A stretch of DNA of 48,673 nucleotides from Bacteroidales bacterium (GCA_012517605.1 JAAYUS010000201.1:1-48673); one strand, 5' to 3'; numbered from the stretch's first letter, positions 32,097 through 40,717 are shown. A program made the numbers and translations. Notes: a model not told the origin generated them from the letters alone.

Positions 32097-34523
32097 ATGA
32101 AAAGTATTCTTCTGCCCGCAATCCTTTTGATTTTTGCATTTCAACTTAAGTCGCAGGTATCCGCAGATTTGGATACACGCCGGGTATCTCTTCCCAACGG
32201 GTGGCAGCTGACCCCTGCAGGGAAAATCATACCTCTTGGAGATTTACCGCTTAATATAGCAATCTCGCCTGATAAAAAGCTGGCTGCTGTTACAAACAAT
32301 GGACAGAGCACCCAGACGATACAGCTTATTGATCTGAAAAAAGAAATTGTCACCGATTCCGTGGTCATCGGGAAATCATGGCTCGGGCTTTCATTTTCAT
32401 CCGATTCAAAAGCCTTATATGCGTCAGGAGGAAACGATAATTTCATAATTAAATATTCGATACGGAAAAAAGAACTTATTAACTCCGATACAATAAAATT
32501 AGGCCTGCCCTGGCCCGAAAAAATCTCGATAGCAGGAATAGCAATTGATGATAAAAAGCAGGTTCTGTACACTGTTACAAAGGAGAATAACTCCATTTAT
32601 TCGGTCGACCTGATCACTAAACAGATAATTACTCAGGTTCCGCTTGGAGGAGAAGGTTATACCTGTATCCTTTCTCCCGACAGGAAAATCCTTTATGCAA
32701 CATGCTGGGGCTGCGATAAGGTGGTTGTATTTGATACATATCTCCAGAAAATAACCGGATATGTGGCAGTCGGAGATAATCCTAACGACATCTGCATTAC
32801 AGCCGATGGCAAGTATCTTTTTGTTGCAAATGCCAATGATAACAACGTATCCGTTATTGATACAAGGCAGATGCGGGTTCTTGAAAATCTCAATACTGCA
32901 CTTTATCCCGATGCGCCGGCCGGATCTACAACAAACAGCGTTGCCCTGAGCGCCGACGGAAAAACACTTTTTATTGCAAATGCTGACAACAACTGCCTGG
33001 CAGTATTCGACGTGTCAGAGCCGGGCAAAAGCAAGGCAAAAGGATTTATCCCCACCGGCTGGTACCCCACATGTGTCAGAACAGTAAAGAATAAGATCCT
33101 CGTGGCCAACGGAAAGGGGATGACATCGATGGCCAATCCATACGGGCCGAATCCAACCCGGCGCGGTGAGGAAGTAGTATATCAGGAGGGGGGAAAGGAA
33201 CATACTGTTAAAGTCCAGTATATAGGAGGTCTTTTCAGGGGAACAATGAGCATTCTTACTTCACCTGATGAGAAGGAAATGGGAAGATATTCAAAGGCAG
33301 TCTATGCTAATACTCCCTACACAAAGGAAAAAGAACTTAATACAGAAAGTGCTCCGGGAAATCCTGTTCCTGCAAAGGTCGGTGGTCCCTCTCCCATTAA
33401 ACATGTCTTTTATATTATCAAGGAAAACCGCACATACGACCAGGTACTTGGCGACATGCCTGAGGGGAATGGCGACAGGAACCTTGTTTTATTCGGTGAG
33501 AACATAACCCCAAACCATCACGCAATCGCCAGAGAATTTGTCCTTCTTGACAATTTTTATGTTGATGGCGAAGTAAGCGCCGATGGTCATAACTGGACAA
33601 TGGGAGCATACGCAACCGACTACCTTGAAAAGAACTGGCCCACAAGTTATGGGAGCAGGGGTGGTTCATATCCCGGAGAGGGAGCGAGAGAGGTTGCAAA
33701 CAACAAACTGTTCTTCTGGGATCAGTGCAAACGTAATGGCGTGAGCTACAGGACCTACGGTGAGTTTGTCGGAGATAACGGCCCTTCCCTCAAAGTCCTC
33801 GAAGACAATTACTGCAAATCCTTCACTCCATGGGTCCAGTCGGTCCGCGATACTGTAAGGTTCAGACAATGGAAACATGATTTTGATTCACTTCTTACAA
33901 TAAACTCCGTTCCGGGATTTAACAGTATACGGTTCATCAACGATCATACTGAAGGTCTCAGTCTTAATAAGCCAACCCCTTTTGCACACGTTGCCGACAA
34001 TGACCTTGCAGTGGGGATGTTCCTGGATTACCTGAGCCACAGTCAGATATGGAAAGAGAGCCTTGTCATTTTCGTCGAAGATGATGCACAGAACGGACCC
34101 GATCACGTCGATTCACACCGAAGCATAGCACTTATAGCAGGGGGATTTGTAAAGCAGGGTTTTGTTGACCACACTCCCTATACGACAAGCTCATTGCTCA
34201 GAACGATGGAGCTTATTCTTGGCCTCCCGCCAATGACACAATATGATGCAGCTGCCAATTCACTCTGGAGATGTTTCAATAACACTCCTGATCATCCTCC
34301 TTACACTTTCAAACCTGCGAAAGTGGATTTGAATGATAGGAACAAGGCTGAAAACAAATGGCAGGCATTGAGCGAAACCTTTGATTTTACAGTTGAGGAC
34401 AGGGTAAATGACTTTGACTTCAACGAAGTAATCTGGAGATCGGTAAAAGGCCCCGACTCCCCATGTCCTCCTTCCGTCAGAGCTGCCTTTCTTTCAACAG
34501 AGGCAGAAAAGGATGATGATTAA
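32097..34523 (+). CDS. Secreted YVTN-type beta-propeller fused to a phosphoesterase (PF04185-like)
   Basis: 808 residues, signal peptide ending LKSQ. Residues ~40-340 are YVTN-like propeller blades (KYLFVANANDNNVSVIDT is one clear repeat). From ~430 comes a phosphoesterase of the phospholipase C/acid phosphatase family: IKENRTYDQVLGD carries the metal-binding Glu-Asn pair, DNFYVDGEVSADGHNW and VIFVEDDAQNGPDHVDSHR the further metal ligands. This is the YncE/alkaline-phosphatase-superfamily fusion type. It should cleave a phosphoester outside the cytoplasm. As third gene of a row with a lipid kinase it may act on phospholipid head groups, but phosphatase activity on other substrates is equally possible. 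Confidence 0.87.
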   Translation: MKSILLPAILLIFAFQLKSQVSADLDTRRVSLPNGWQLTPAGKIIPLGDLPLNIAISPDKKLAAVTNNGQSTQTIQLIDLKKEIVTDSVVIGKSWLGLSFSSDSKALYASGGNDNFIIKYSIRKKELINSDTIKLGLPWPEKISIAGIAIDDKKQVLYTVTKENNSIYSVDLITKQIITQVPLGGEGYTCILSPDRKILYATCWGCDKVVVFDTYLQKITGYVAVGDNPNDICITADGKYLFVANANDNNVSVIDTRQMRVLENLNTALYPDAPAGSTTNSVALSADGKTLFIANADNNCLAVFDVSEPGKSKAKGFIPTGWYPTCVRTVKNKILVANGKGMTSMANPYGPNPTRRGEEVVYQEGGKEHTVKVQYIGGLFRGTMSILTSPDEKEMGRYSKAVYANTPYTKEKELNTESAPGNPVPAKVGGPSPIKHVFYIIKENRTYDQVLGDMPEGNGDRNLVLFGENITPNHHAIAREFVLLDNFYVDGEVSADGHNWTMGAYATDYLEKNWPTSYGSRGGSYPGEGAREVANNKLFFWDQCKRNGVSYRTYGEFVGDNGPSLKVLEDNYCKSFTPWVQSVRDTVRFRQWKHDFDSLLTINSVPGFNSIRFINDHTEGLSLNKPTPFAHVADNDLAVGMFLDYLSHSQIWKESLVIFVEDDAQNGPDHVDSHRSIALIAGGFVKQGFVDHTPYTTSSLLRTMELILGLPPMTQYDAAANSLWRCFNNTPDHPPYTFKPAKVDLNDRNKAENKWQALSETFDFTVEDRVNDFDFNEVIWRSVKGPDSPCPPSVRAAFLSTEAEKDDD

Positions 34524-34546
34524 ATATCATTGGCAGTTTTCAGGAC

Positions 34547-35953
34547 TCACTGATTCCTGACCGGCAGCACAAAGTTAATCGGAACCATGTACCACACAGG
34601 TACCGGCTGGCCGTTCTGCATGCCGGGTTCGAATCCGGAAAGAACGCTGACTACACGTTTTGCTTCGGCATCGAGAAGCGGATCGACTCCTTTAATAACA
34701 GTTATACCTTCCGCATTGCCTTCTGTGTTTACTATAAACCTTACTATTACTTTTCCCTGTATGTTCTTTGCCAATGCTTCCTCAGGATAAATGGTATTCT
34801 CTGCAAGGAACCTCAGAAGCTCAGCCTCACCTCCGGGATAATTAGGCATTTGCTGCACTACAACATAAGGTTCGACAGGAGTAGGAGCCGGCGATGAAAG
34901 ATCAGCAATTTTTGCGGGTTTTTCCATCCTGGCATTTTCGGGAAGCTTCTTCTTATCATTTTTAGCAATTCTTCCTGCAGTCTTATTTTCAAAATCCGGT
35001 CTGGGCAGAATCTGGTAACCTATCTTATTTGCAGTTAATACCACTTCAGAAACAGGGGTCACCTTATCAGCCGGTACACCATTATCGGCAGGTTTATATT
35101 GAGGGGTGGCAAAAGCGTAGAAAATTAATACTATGACAGGCGCTATCAGGAACAATCTTGTTTTCCTGTACGGCGACCAAAAGGTTTTGTTCATCATTTC
35201 AAACCGCCTCTTATTCAGTGAATAACCAAAGTAATTGGAAAGGTTAAAGACCCTTGTTTCCAGAAGCTGGTTGACAAGAACAGCTTTATACAATGCCTGG
35301 TCAGCGCTGGTCTCAAGAGCCACCTGATCGGCTATGTATTCATGGTTCTGCCGCATAAAACGGATATAAATCCATGCAAAGGGGTTAGCCCACTGAATCA
35401 GGCGGATCATGTCGGCAAGCAACAGGTCAATCCAGTGCATTTGATTGACATGAACCAGCTCATGGCCCATTATAGCATTCAGTTCTGCACCAGAAACCGA
35501 CGGGTTTATGAAGATGTAATTTAAGAATGAGAACGAACCTGAATACTCTGATGACCTCACGATCTTTGCCTTGCTTACCCTGGTAATCTCCTTCCCGCTG
35601 ATACTTTTCATCACGCTGGCAATTTGTATGAGAGATTTGAAAAGCAGAAAAACTATTCCGCCAATATAAACCGTAATCAACAAAATGCCATCAAATCCGA
35701 TCCCCGAAAGATGTGATCCGCCTGATTTCTGCCCGGCTATGTTCTGAAATCCGGCAAGGTCAGGACCTGCAGGCAGCGCTGTCCTGTAATGAAAGGTTAT
35801 TAGGGGGAAAAAAAACGAAATCAGAATACCCGCCACAAGAAAGTATCTTTTGGTCCTGAAAAACCGTTCGTTTTGCAGGAACAGGAGATACACAAGTGCA
35901 AATCCGGCCAGCCATATTGCCGACTTAAGCAGGTACCAGGCAAATGATTCCAT
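34547..35953 (-). CDS. M56 (BlaR1-like) membrane metallopeptidase with TonB-type C-terminal domain
   Basis: 468 residues. N-terminal membrane helices (LLKSAIWLAGFALVYLLFL and more up to ~110), then the zinc motif H164-E-L-V-H168 with the downstream NHEYIADQVAL helix. This is the BlaR1/MecR1 peptidase layout. A further membrane helix lies near residue 265 (LFLIAPVIVLIFYAFA). In place of the penicillin-binding sensor, the periplasmic part is a linker and a TonB C-terminal domain (PEEALAKNIQGKVIVRFIVN... to the end). The start overlaps the blaI stop by one base (TAATG). Thought to sense an envelope signal and inactivate the BlaI repressor; the ligand is unknown. Confidence 0.93.
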   Translation of the reverse strand: MESFAWYLLKSAIWLAGFALVYLLFLQNERFFRTKRYFLVAGILISFFFPLITFHYRTALPAGPDLAGFQNIAGQKSGGSHLSGIGFDGILLITVYIGGIVFLLFKSLIQIASVMKSISGKEITRVSKAKIVRSSEYSGSFSFLNYIFINPSVSGAELNAIMGHELVHVNQMHWIDLLLADMIRLIQWANPFAWIYIRFMRQNHEYIADQVALETSADQALYKAVLVNQLLETRVFNLSNYFGYSLNKRRFEMMNKTFWSPYRKTRLFLIAPVIVLIFYAFATPQYKPADNGVPADKVTPVSEVVLTANKIGYQILPRPDFENKTAGRIAKNDKKKLPENARMEKPAKIADLSSPAPTPVEPYVVVQQMPNYPGGEAELLRFLAENTIYPEEALAKNIQGKVIVRFIVNTEGNAEGITVIKGVDPLLDAEAKRVVSVLSGFEPGMQNGQPVPVWYMVPINFVLPVRNQ

Positions 35954-36348
35954 TATTTTGTCTTTTTTGTCTTTTTAAGTTCATTTTTGGTTTCCTCAAG
36001 CAGTCCCTCAAGTTCTTTTATCGACATATCTTTTTCCTTTGCAAAGAATGAGGCCATTGCCGGAAAGGAACTGTTGAAATAACCGTCAAGAAGTCTGAAA
36101 AGCTGGCTCTTTGAGTATTCTTCCTTTGAAACAATGGGGTGATAAAGATGCGTATTGCCATAAGCCTTGTGGCCAACAAAACCCTTCTTTTCAAGCACCC
36201 TTACAACAGTCGACACTGTGTTTCTGGCGGGTCGCGGCTCATTGAAACAGAGCCGTATATCTTTCACTATTCCCTTTTTCATATTCCACAGTATCTGCAT
36301 TATCTCTTCCTCAGCCTTTGTCAGGTGTAACTTCTCCTTTTTTTTCAT
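35953..36348 (-). CDS. BlaI/MecI-family transcriptional repressor
   Basis: 131 residues from the ATG at 36348, chosen because GGAGG lies 8 nt upstream; two earlier in-frame ATGs (36363, 36354) are too close to or ahead of that site. Winged-helix DNA-binding domain: LTKAEEEIMQILW, ARNTVSTVVRVLEKKGFVGH, then a dimerisation helix region ending in KNELKKTKKTK. It represses its own operon and others until the partner M56 peptidase triggers its loss. Translationally coupled to that gene. Candidate operators lie at 36498-36557. Confidence 0.92.
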   Translation of the reverse strand: MKKKEKLHLTKAEEEIMQILWNMKKGIVKDIRLCFNEPRPARNTVSTVVRVLEKKGFVGHKAYGNTHLYHPIVSKEEYSKSQLFRLLDGYFNSSFPAMASFFAKEKDMSIKELEGLLEETKNELKKTKKTK

Positions 36349-36363
36349 TTTCATTTCCTCCAT

Positions 36364-36700
36364 TTTTTATATTTGATTTACTGATATGTTTTCATTTTCG
36401 TTGAGCCAGTGTCTCCCGGCGAACTCTACTCAATAATATCGGCTGAATTCTTTCTGTTGTCGAACCGGAATTAAGCCGGTATATAATACAAATTTATGCC
36501 TAATTATTCAGTTGTCCAACTATTTTATAAATATCACGCCTAATTTTTTAGTTCCCCTTCGTTTGTCCGCTTTAAGCCTGATCTACGGATGATTGTCTGA
36601 GCGGATGACATGACATAAATAATTTTGTGCTTCTTATCATATTGATATAATTTTACTTTCCATAAAAATATCGTTTAAAACCAAAGATTCAGGACAGCAG
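36364..36700. other. Divergent regulatory region between blaI and the methyltransferase-like gene
   Basis: About 340 bp without a gene. It holds the inverted repeat ACCGG/CCGGT (36464-36480) and the direct repeats at 36498-36557. AT-rich elsewhere. Confidence 0.5.
36498..36557. promoter_or_regulatory. Candidate BlaI operators: two direct repeats with dyad core
   Basis: GCCTAATTATTCAGTTGTCC (36498-36517) and GCCTAATTTTTTAGTTCCCC (36538-36557), 40 bp apart start to start (about four helical turns). The second has the perfect dyad CTAA-TTTT-TTAG; the first a near-dyad. They lie 150-210 bp upstream of blaI and about the same distance from the divergent gene. Confidence 0.45.
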
Positions 36701-37183
36701 ATGAAGAACTCAATGACGCTTTTCGGTTGCGGACCAAAACTGGCATTAATATGCCTTCCATATATTTTGCTGTCACTGACAGTAATGTACAAATATCCCG
36801 ATTTCTTCGATCTCCCCTTCATTAACAATTCACCTGCAAGGATATCCGGATTCATCTGGCTTGGCACCGGAATCATCTTCTGGGTTTACTCAGCAGTTTA
36901 TTTCCTTAAATACTTTAAACCTGGTGTTCTTCTGACGGAGGGTCCATTTGGCCTCTGCAGGAATCCGATTTATGCATCAATTATTGTATTTATCATCCCA
37001 TCCCTGGGAATCATTTTTCATTCAGGGCTTATTTTATCCATAGCAATTGTGCTGTACATAGGTTTTAAAATTTCCATTCACGGTGAGACAGGAATTCTCA
37101 GGAAAATCTTTAAGCAGGAGTATGATAAATATGAGGCATCTGTCAATGAGATATTCCCTTTTCCACGACGGATATTTCAGTAA
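36701..37183 (+). CDS. Isoprenylcysteine carboxyl methyltransferase-like membrane protein
   Basis: 160 residues with four to five hydrophobic segments (ISGFIWLGTGIIFWVYSAVY, YASIIVFIIPSLGIIF, LILSIAIVLYIGF). The family motif GPFGLCRNPIYAS matches the PEMT/ICMT-like 'GPY..xRHP.Y' site, and the conserved Glu-containing end (GILRKIFKQEYDKYEASV) corresponds to the SAM-binding tail. Members methylate membrane-associated substrates; the bacterial ones are largely uncharacterised. Diverges from blaI and may share its regulatory region. Substrate unknown. Confidence 0.78.
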   Translation: MKNSMTLFGCGPKLALICLPYILLSLTVMYKYPDFFDLPFINNSPARISGFIWLGTGIIFWVYSAVYFLKYFKPGVLLTEGPFGLCRNPIYASIIVFIIPSLGIIFHSGLILSIAIVLYIGFKISIHGETGILRKIFKQEYDKYEASVNEIFPFPRRIFQ

Positions 37184-37269
37184 TGAACAGCATTCGAGGA
37201 ACCCTGACAGTTGACCCCCGCACTTTGCTGTCGTACCTCAGGTTCTAAAACATAAAGTTCAGGAGCAGG

Positions 37270-38832
37270 CTACCGGCTATACCTTTTCTTTTCTTCAGCT
37301 GCCAGATCTTTGTAAATTTTTCTTACATCTTCTCTGGGTGACCTGCAAAGAAATACCTTAAGTCCCTTTTCCCTGAAATAGATATTATCAACACTGCCTA
37401 TTTCACTCACCTCAGAAAATATCTCATCCATATCATTCCGGTCGCGGTAAATATATATCAAAGGCCCGTCAGGTATCGAATCAGGCGCCCAGAAGACATA
37501 GCTTTCATGGAAAGTCACAGCTTCAGGCAGACCATATCTTTTACCATAGAAATATACGGCTCCTGCATAACCGTAACTTTTTTCTCCAAAAATCGTGCAT
37601 CGGGTTTTCTCTTCATCCGTAAGCGAATTGTAAGCCTTTGCCACAATGCCAGCAAGCTCATTCCACCCTGTCATATCAGCATATGCCTGAGAGAAGTTAT
37701 GCCGGGTTCCGTTATCCCATTCAAGGAGAGGATGAAAAATAAAGTTACGCGTCATACTGACATATTTATCGTAACCAGAATAGGAAAGAACCGGCAGGCC
37801 TGACGGAAGTGCGATCAGGGACATTATGAGAGAAATTGCAACCAGGCCGTTACGGACATAAAGAAGCGGTCCCCTGAAGTATTTTTCAAGAGCGTATCCG
37901 CCCGCTGCAAACAGGACAGGCATGATCACCAGGCCATAATAGCCCTTGCCTTTGAGGCAAAGCAAAAGGAGAAAAACAATAAGTGATGATAATCCGATAA
38001 ATCTGTATTGTTTTTCTTCCTTGCCGAAAATTAAAAATACAAGGCCGGTAATGGAAATGAATATGGAACCCTGACAATAGGAAAAAAGAGATGTAGGGAA
38101 GTAAAGAAATCCCAAAAGATCAAGCTGGCCGCTTCTCAGCTCGCTCATATGTATAATTACCGGCCAGCCATGCCCGTATTGCCATATCAGATTTGGCACC
38201 ATAATAATAAGGCAGGCTAATATTGCCATCAGAAAATACCTTGATGCCAGCAAACGTCTGTAAGTACTGAAAAACAATGCCGGAATGATCCCGGCTGCCA
38301 GGAAAAGCATTGAATATTTGTTAAGGAATCCTAACCCTGTAAGGACACCAACCGGCAGCCAAAGCACCGGCTTGTTTGTTTTTACGAGCTTTATTATGAA
38401 CAAAGTCGCAAGTATCCAGATAAATTCTTCGAAAGAATTGGGAGTAAAGAGTGTTCCTGTAAGAAGAAATCCGGGAGCAAAAAGATAAGAGGCTGCCGCA
38501 ATGGTCAGAGCAAAAATACCACCCCCTATCTCCCTGACCAGTAATGCCATCAGGTAAATGGACGCGGCCCCAAGAACAGCCGGAAAGAACCTGATTCCGA
38601 AAACTGAAAATCCGAAAATCTTATGTGACAGAAATGCAATAAATCCTGTCACCGGCGGCACTGTGGCATAGCCAGCACTCAGATGTTCTCCCATGTTGAA
38701 GAAAAGCATCTCATCCCTGAGAAGTTCATACTTCGTATTGGTAAGGAAATGAAGCAACAGCTTCGCGGCAATAAAAATTATTGCTACAATCCAGTATCTG
38801 GCTGAGCCGGGTTTACTTAGCAGTTTTTCCAT
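37270..38832 (-). CDS. GT39-family membrane glycosyltransferase (ArnT/PMT-like)
   Basis: 520 residues from MEKLLSKPGSARYW; the longer frame to 38916 would overlap the sigma-like gene much further. About ten membrane helices follow. The first periplasmic loop carries RDEMLFFNMGEHLSAGYATV, with the acidic residues used by PMT/ArnT enzymes, and VPPVTGFIAFLSHKIFG after it. The C-terminal ~150 residues are soluble. Such enzymes transfer a sugar from a polyprenyl-phosphate donor to lipid A or protein on the periplasmic side. It overlaps the truncated sigma gene by 20 bp, so the two are co-expressed. Substrate unknown. Confidence 0.85.
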   Translation of the reverse strand: MEKLLSKPGSARYWIVAIIFIAAKLLLHFLTNTKYELLRDEMLFFNMGEHLSAGYATVPPVTGFIAFLSHKIFGFSVFGIRFFPAVLGAASIYLMALLVREIGGGIFALTIAAASYLFAPGFLLTGTLFTPNSFEEFIWILATLFIIKLVKTNKPVLWLPVGVLTGLGFLNKYSMLFLAAGIIPALFFSTYRRLLASRYFLMAILACLIIMVPNLIWQYGHGWPVIIHMSELRSGQLDLLGFLYFPTSLFSYCQGSIFISITGLVFLIFGKEEKQYRFIGLSSLIVFLLLLCLKGKGYYGLVIMPVLFAAGGYALEKYFRGPLLYVRNGLVAISLIMSLIALPSGLPVLSYSGYDKYVSMTRNFIFHPLLEWDNGTRHNFSQAYADMTGWNELAGIVAKAYNSLTDEEKTRCTIFGEKSYGYAGAVYFYGKRYGLPEAVTFHESYVFWAPDSIPDGPLIYIYRDRNDMDEIFSEVSEIGSVDNIYFREKGLKVFLCRSPREDVRKIYKDLAAEEKKRYSR

Positions 38833-39112
38833 ATCTGTATGCATATTTAATGTGGTTGACAAGCCAGGAATAGAATTCAAGATTTCCATTATAAGAATGG
38901 ATGTTTTCAAATGCAAGGAGGAAAGATTCCTGCATCAGATCTTCAGCCTTGCTCTTTTCGCTGATTATCTGAAGGCACAGGTTATACAGAGGCTTATAAT
39001 AAAGTTTATAAACCTGCAGCTGGGCTCTCTGGTCTCCCCTGCGGCAGGATTCAATAAGATCATTTATTTCCGGCCAGCGATTTGATTGAAGGTTTACAAA
39101 TTGCTTATTCAT
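38813..39112 (-). CDS. Truncated ECF-type sigma factor: region 2 only
   Basis: 99 residues from MNKQFVNLQSNRW; an upstream extension to 39214 in the same frame crosses a promoter-like element and a palindrome and is unlikely. The protein contains sigma-70 region 2: RRGDQRAQLQVYKLYYKPLY, then SEKSKAEDLMQESFLLAFEN, and the -10 recognition part HSYNGNLEFYSWLVNHIKYA. It then ends (YRYGKTAK) with no region 4 for -35 recognition. Canonical ECF sigmas are ~170-190 residues. No remnant of region 4 is evident because the GT39 gene starts directly inside its 3' end. Either a decayed sigma or a deliberate short regulator that binds polymerase or anti-sigma factors. Confidence 0.75.
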   Translation of the reverse strand: MNKQFVNLQSNRWPEINDLIESCRRGDQRAQLQVYKLYYKPLYNLCLQIISEKSKAEDLMQESFLLAFENIHSYNGNLEFYSWLVNHIKYAYRYGKTAK

Positions 39113-39136
39113 TGCGAATTGTTTTTGTTGTTGAAG

Positions 39137-39144
39137 CAAATCTA
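39137..39144 (-). promoter_or_regulatory. -7 promoter element for the truncated sigma/GT39 pair
   Basis: On the minus strand this reads TAGATTTG, matching TAnnTTTG, 24 bp before the ATG at 39112. The palindrome at 39170-39185 would sit at about the -33 region. Confidence 0.5.
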
Positions 39145-39169
39145 CAATCGCAATATCCCGGATAAAGAA

Positions 39170-39185
39170 CATCCTTATAAGGATG
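39170..39185. promoter_or_regulatory. Perfect 16-bp palindrome upstream of the truncated sigma gene
   Basis: CATCCTTATAAGGATG is its own reverse complement. A further CATCCTTAT follows at 39191-39199. It lies 25 bp upstream of the -7 element and is a good candidate binding site for a dimeric regulator, possibly the AraC-type protein encoded next door. Confidence 0.55.
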
Positions 39186-39233
39186 ATGTACATCCTTATC
39201 GGCATGTATTTCAATCGACAACTAATTAATTGA

Positions 39234-40400
39234 TTATCTGATCTCTGATGATTTTCTGAATTCTGAAGGAGTCTTGCCTGTCAGCTTACGGAAAGCATTA
39301 TTAAAAGCGGTTTTGGAATTATATCCGACCAGTTCTGATAACTCTTCAATGGTAATTTTTGCCCCTTTATCACTCTTTAGTATATCTTTTGCTTTTTCAA
39401 TCCTGTAATAAGCGAGAAGCTCAAAAAAGTTTTTCCCAAGCTTTTCATTTATCACCTGTGAAACATGATGGTGGCTCTGCCCGATCTTTTTTGAAAGATC
39501 TGAAAGTGAAGCCAGGTTTTCCATGTAATATTCCTTCTTTTCAAATTCGGAAATTATGCTGTTCAGAATCTTTTGCTTACTATTCTCATTCAGAGATGAT
39601 TTCCGGTATTTCACATCGGGCAGGTCAATAAATGATGCGGTCCTCTCAAAGTAAGCCGATTCATTCATTACTCTCAGTGTTGTCATCAGGGTGAAAATGC
39701 CTACATAGACTCCAATGAAATAATCTCCAAGGTCACCCTCGAAGTTTAATTTCACAGAAATGAAAATAATCACTATGATCAGCAGGTGAACTACCATGTT
39801 TCTCAAAGACCTGAGGACATCATCGCCGGTGTTTAGTAATGTCGAACCAGATAACCGGGCAGTTCGGGAAATTTTTACAAAAGAAAGAACAACATAGAAT
39901 AATATCTGAATTGCAGTCACAAGATTAAGATATCTCTTCAGATCCAACGGATCTGGCTGGATCACGAGTCTGACGTCAAGTCTTGGCCAGTCAGGGTGAT
40001 AGCTTGCAATATAGGAATTGTACTTAAACTCATTTGTCTGAATGTAATCAAACATCATATAGGCAAGGTACAGCAGCGGGAGTATGAAATGAAACCACTC
40101 CTTTTTTGATCCTATCTGATCTATGCTTTTTTTTACAAACAAATAAAGGAAAGGGCCTATTACAAGATTGAGCGGCTCAGTGAAATTTGTTAGGGGCAAT
40201 ACCTTTACTATAAGCCCGGTCATATTCATGAATTGCTCAAGGATACATAATGACAATGAAAGGAGCAGCAGTCCCTGATACCTGTTGGCCAGGCTGTTAG
40301 GCGACCTTTTGAATATGAAGAAAAATGATAGTACAAAACCCAGGAATATTCCCAGGAAAACAAAAATTGAAATCGCAGAAATATTTACTGCCTCATTCAT
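39234..40400 (-). CDS. Membrane-bound AraC-family regulator (7TM-type sensor with HTH)
   Basis: 388 residues. The first ~240 contain about seven hydrophobic segments (AISIFVFLGIFLGFVLSFFF, LNLVIGPFLYLFV, MVVHLLIIVIIFISVKL). The C-terminal ~110 residues are an AraC DNA-binding domain: LASLSDLSKKIGQSHHHVSQ, FFELLAYYRIEKAK, then ELVGYNSKTAFNNAFRKLTG with PSEFRKS. This membrane-sensor AraC layout is common in Bacteroidetes; signals are mostly unknown. It ends 121 bp before the truncated sigma gene, and the palindrome in between may be its target. A TAGATTTG element lies only 5 bp upstream of the annotated ATG, so the transcript may be nearly leaderless or the true start slightly later. Confidence 0.9.
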   Translation of the reverse strand: MNEAVNISAISIFVFLGIFLGFVLSFFFIFKRSPNSLANRYQGLLLLSLSLCILEQFMNMTGLIVKVLPLTNFTEPLNLVIGPFLYLFVKKSIDQIGSKKEWFHFILPLLYLAYMMFDYIQTNEFKYNSYIASYHPDWPRLDVRLVIQPDPLDLKRYLNLVTAIQILFYVVLSFVKISRTARLSGSTLLNTGDDVLRSLRNMVVHLLIIVIIFISVKLNFEGDLGDYFIGVYVGIFTLMTTLRVMNESAYFERTASFIDLPDVKYRKSSLNENSKQKILNSIISEFEKKEYYMENLASLSDLSKKIGQSHHHVSQVINEKLGKNFFELLAYYRIEKAKDILKSDKGAKITIEELSELVGYNSKTAFNNAFRKLTGKTPSEFRKSSEIR

Positions 40401-40432
40401 GATCCAAATCTAATTATCTTTTGGTGAATTAC

Positions 40433-40463
40433 TTGAATTTGGCAGTCAGATAGAATAAATTTG
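40433..40463 (+). promoter_or_regulatory. Promoter of the 61-residue membrane protein gene
   Basis: TTG (40433-40435), 20-bp spacer, TAAATTTG (40456-40463): a full match to the Bacteroidetes consensus, with a ~35-nt leader to the ATG at 40501. Confidence 0.65.
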
Positions 40464-40500
40464 GTGAAATTTTTTTACAGTAACAAAAAATGAAAAAGTC

Positions 40501-40686
40501 ATGAAAGAAAGTATCAAATGCGGAACTAATTCATCAAATGCCGTATATGGCCTTGGCTTTATAGGCGCAGCAATTTATTTCATATCCACAGCAACAGGAT
40601 TCTGGATGGGAGTATTGGGATTCCTGAAAGCTATGGTCTGGCCTGTTTTTCTTGTGTTTGACCTTTTCAAGCATCTTGCTGCATAA
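40501..40686 (+). CDS. Small conserved membrane protein
   Basis: 61 residues. CGTNSSNAVYGLGFIGAAIY leads into a first hydrophobic segment and a second follows (WMGVLGFLKAMVWPVFLVF). Similar short proteins with the AVYGLGFIGA and FLKA.VWPAFLVY patterns are found in many phyla, as far as I recall, without known function. Supported as a real gene by a good promoter at 40433-40463, no competing frame and typical membrane topology. Probably an inner-membrane hairpin. Confidence 0.75.
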   Translation: MKESIKCGTNSSNAVYGLGFIGAAIYFISTATGFWMGVLGFLKAMVWPVFLVFDLFKHLAA

Positions 40687-40717
40687 ACGGTCTGAAATCC
40701 TTGCCGTTCACCGCGCC

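Noticed and set aside
37199-37245. Terminator between the methyltransferase-like and GT39 genes
   Set aside because: GAACC/GGTTC and GACAG/CTGTC can pair, but with bulges and no T-run; too weak to list.
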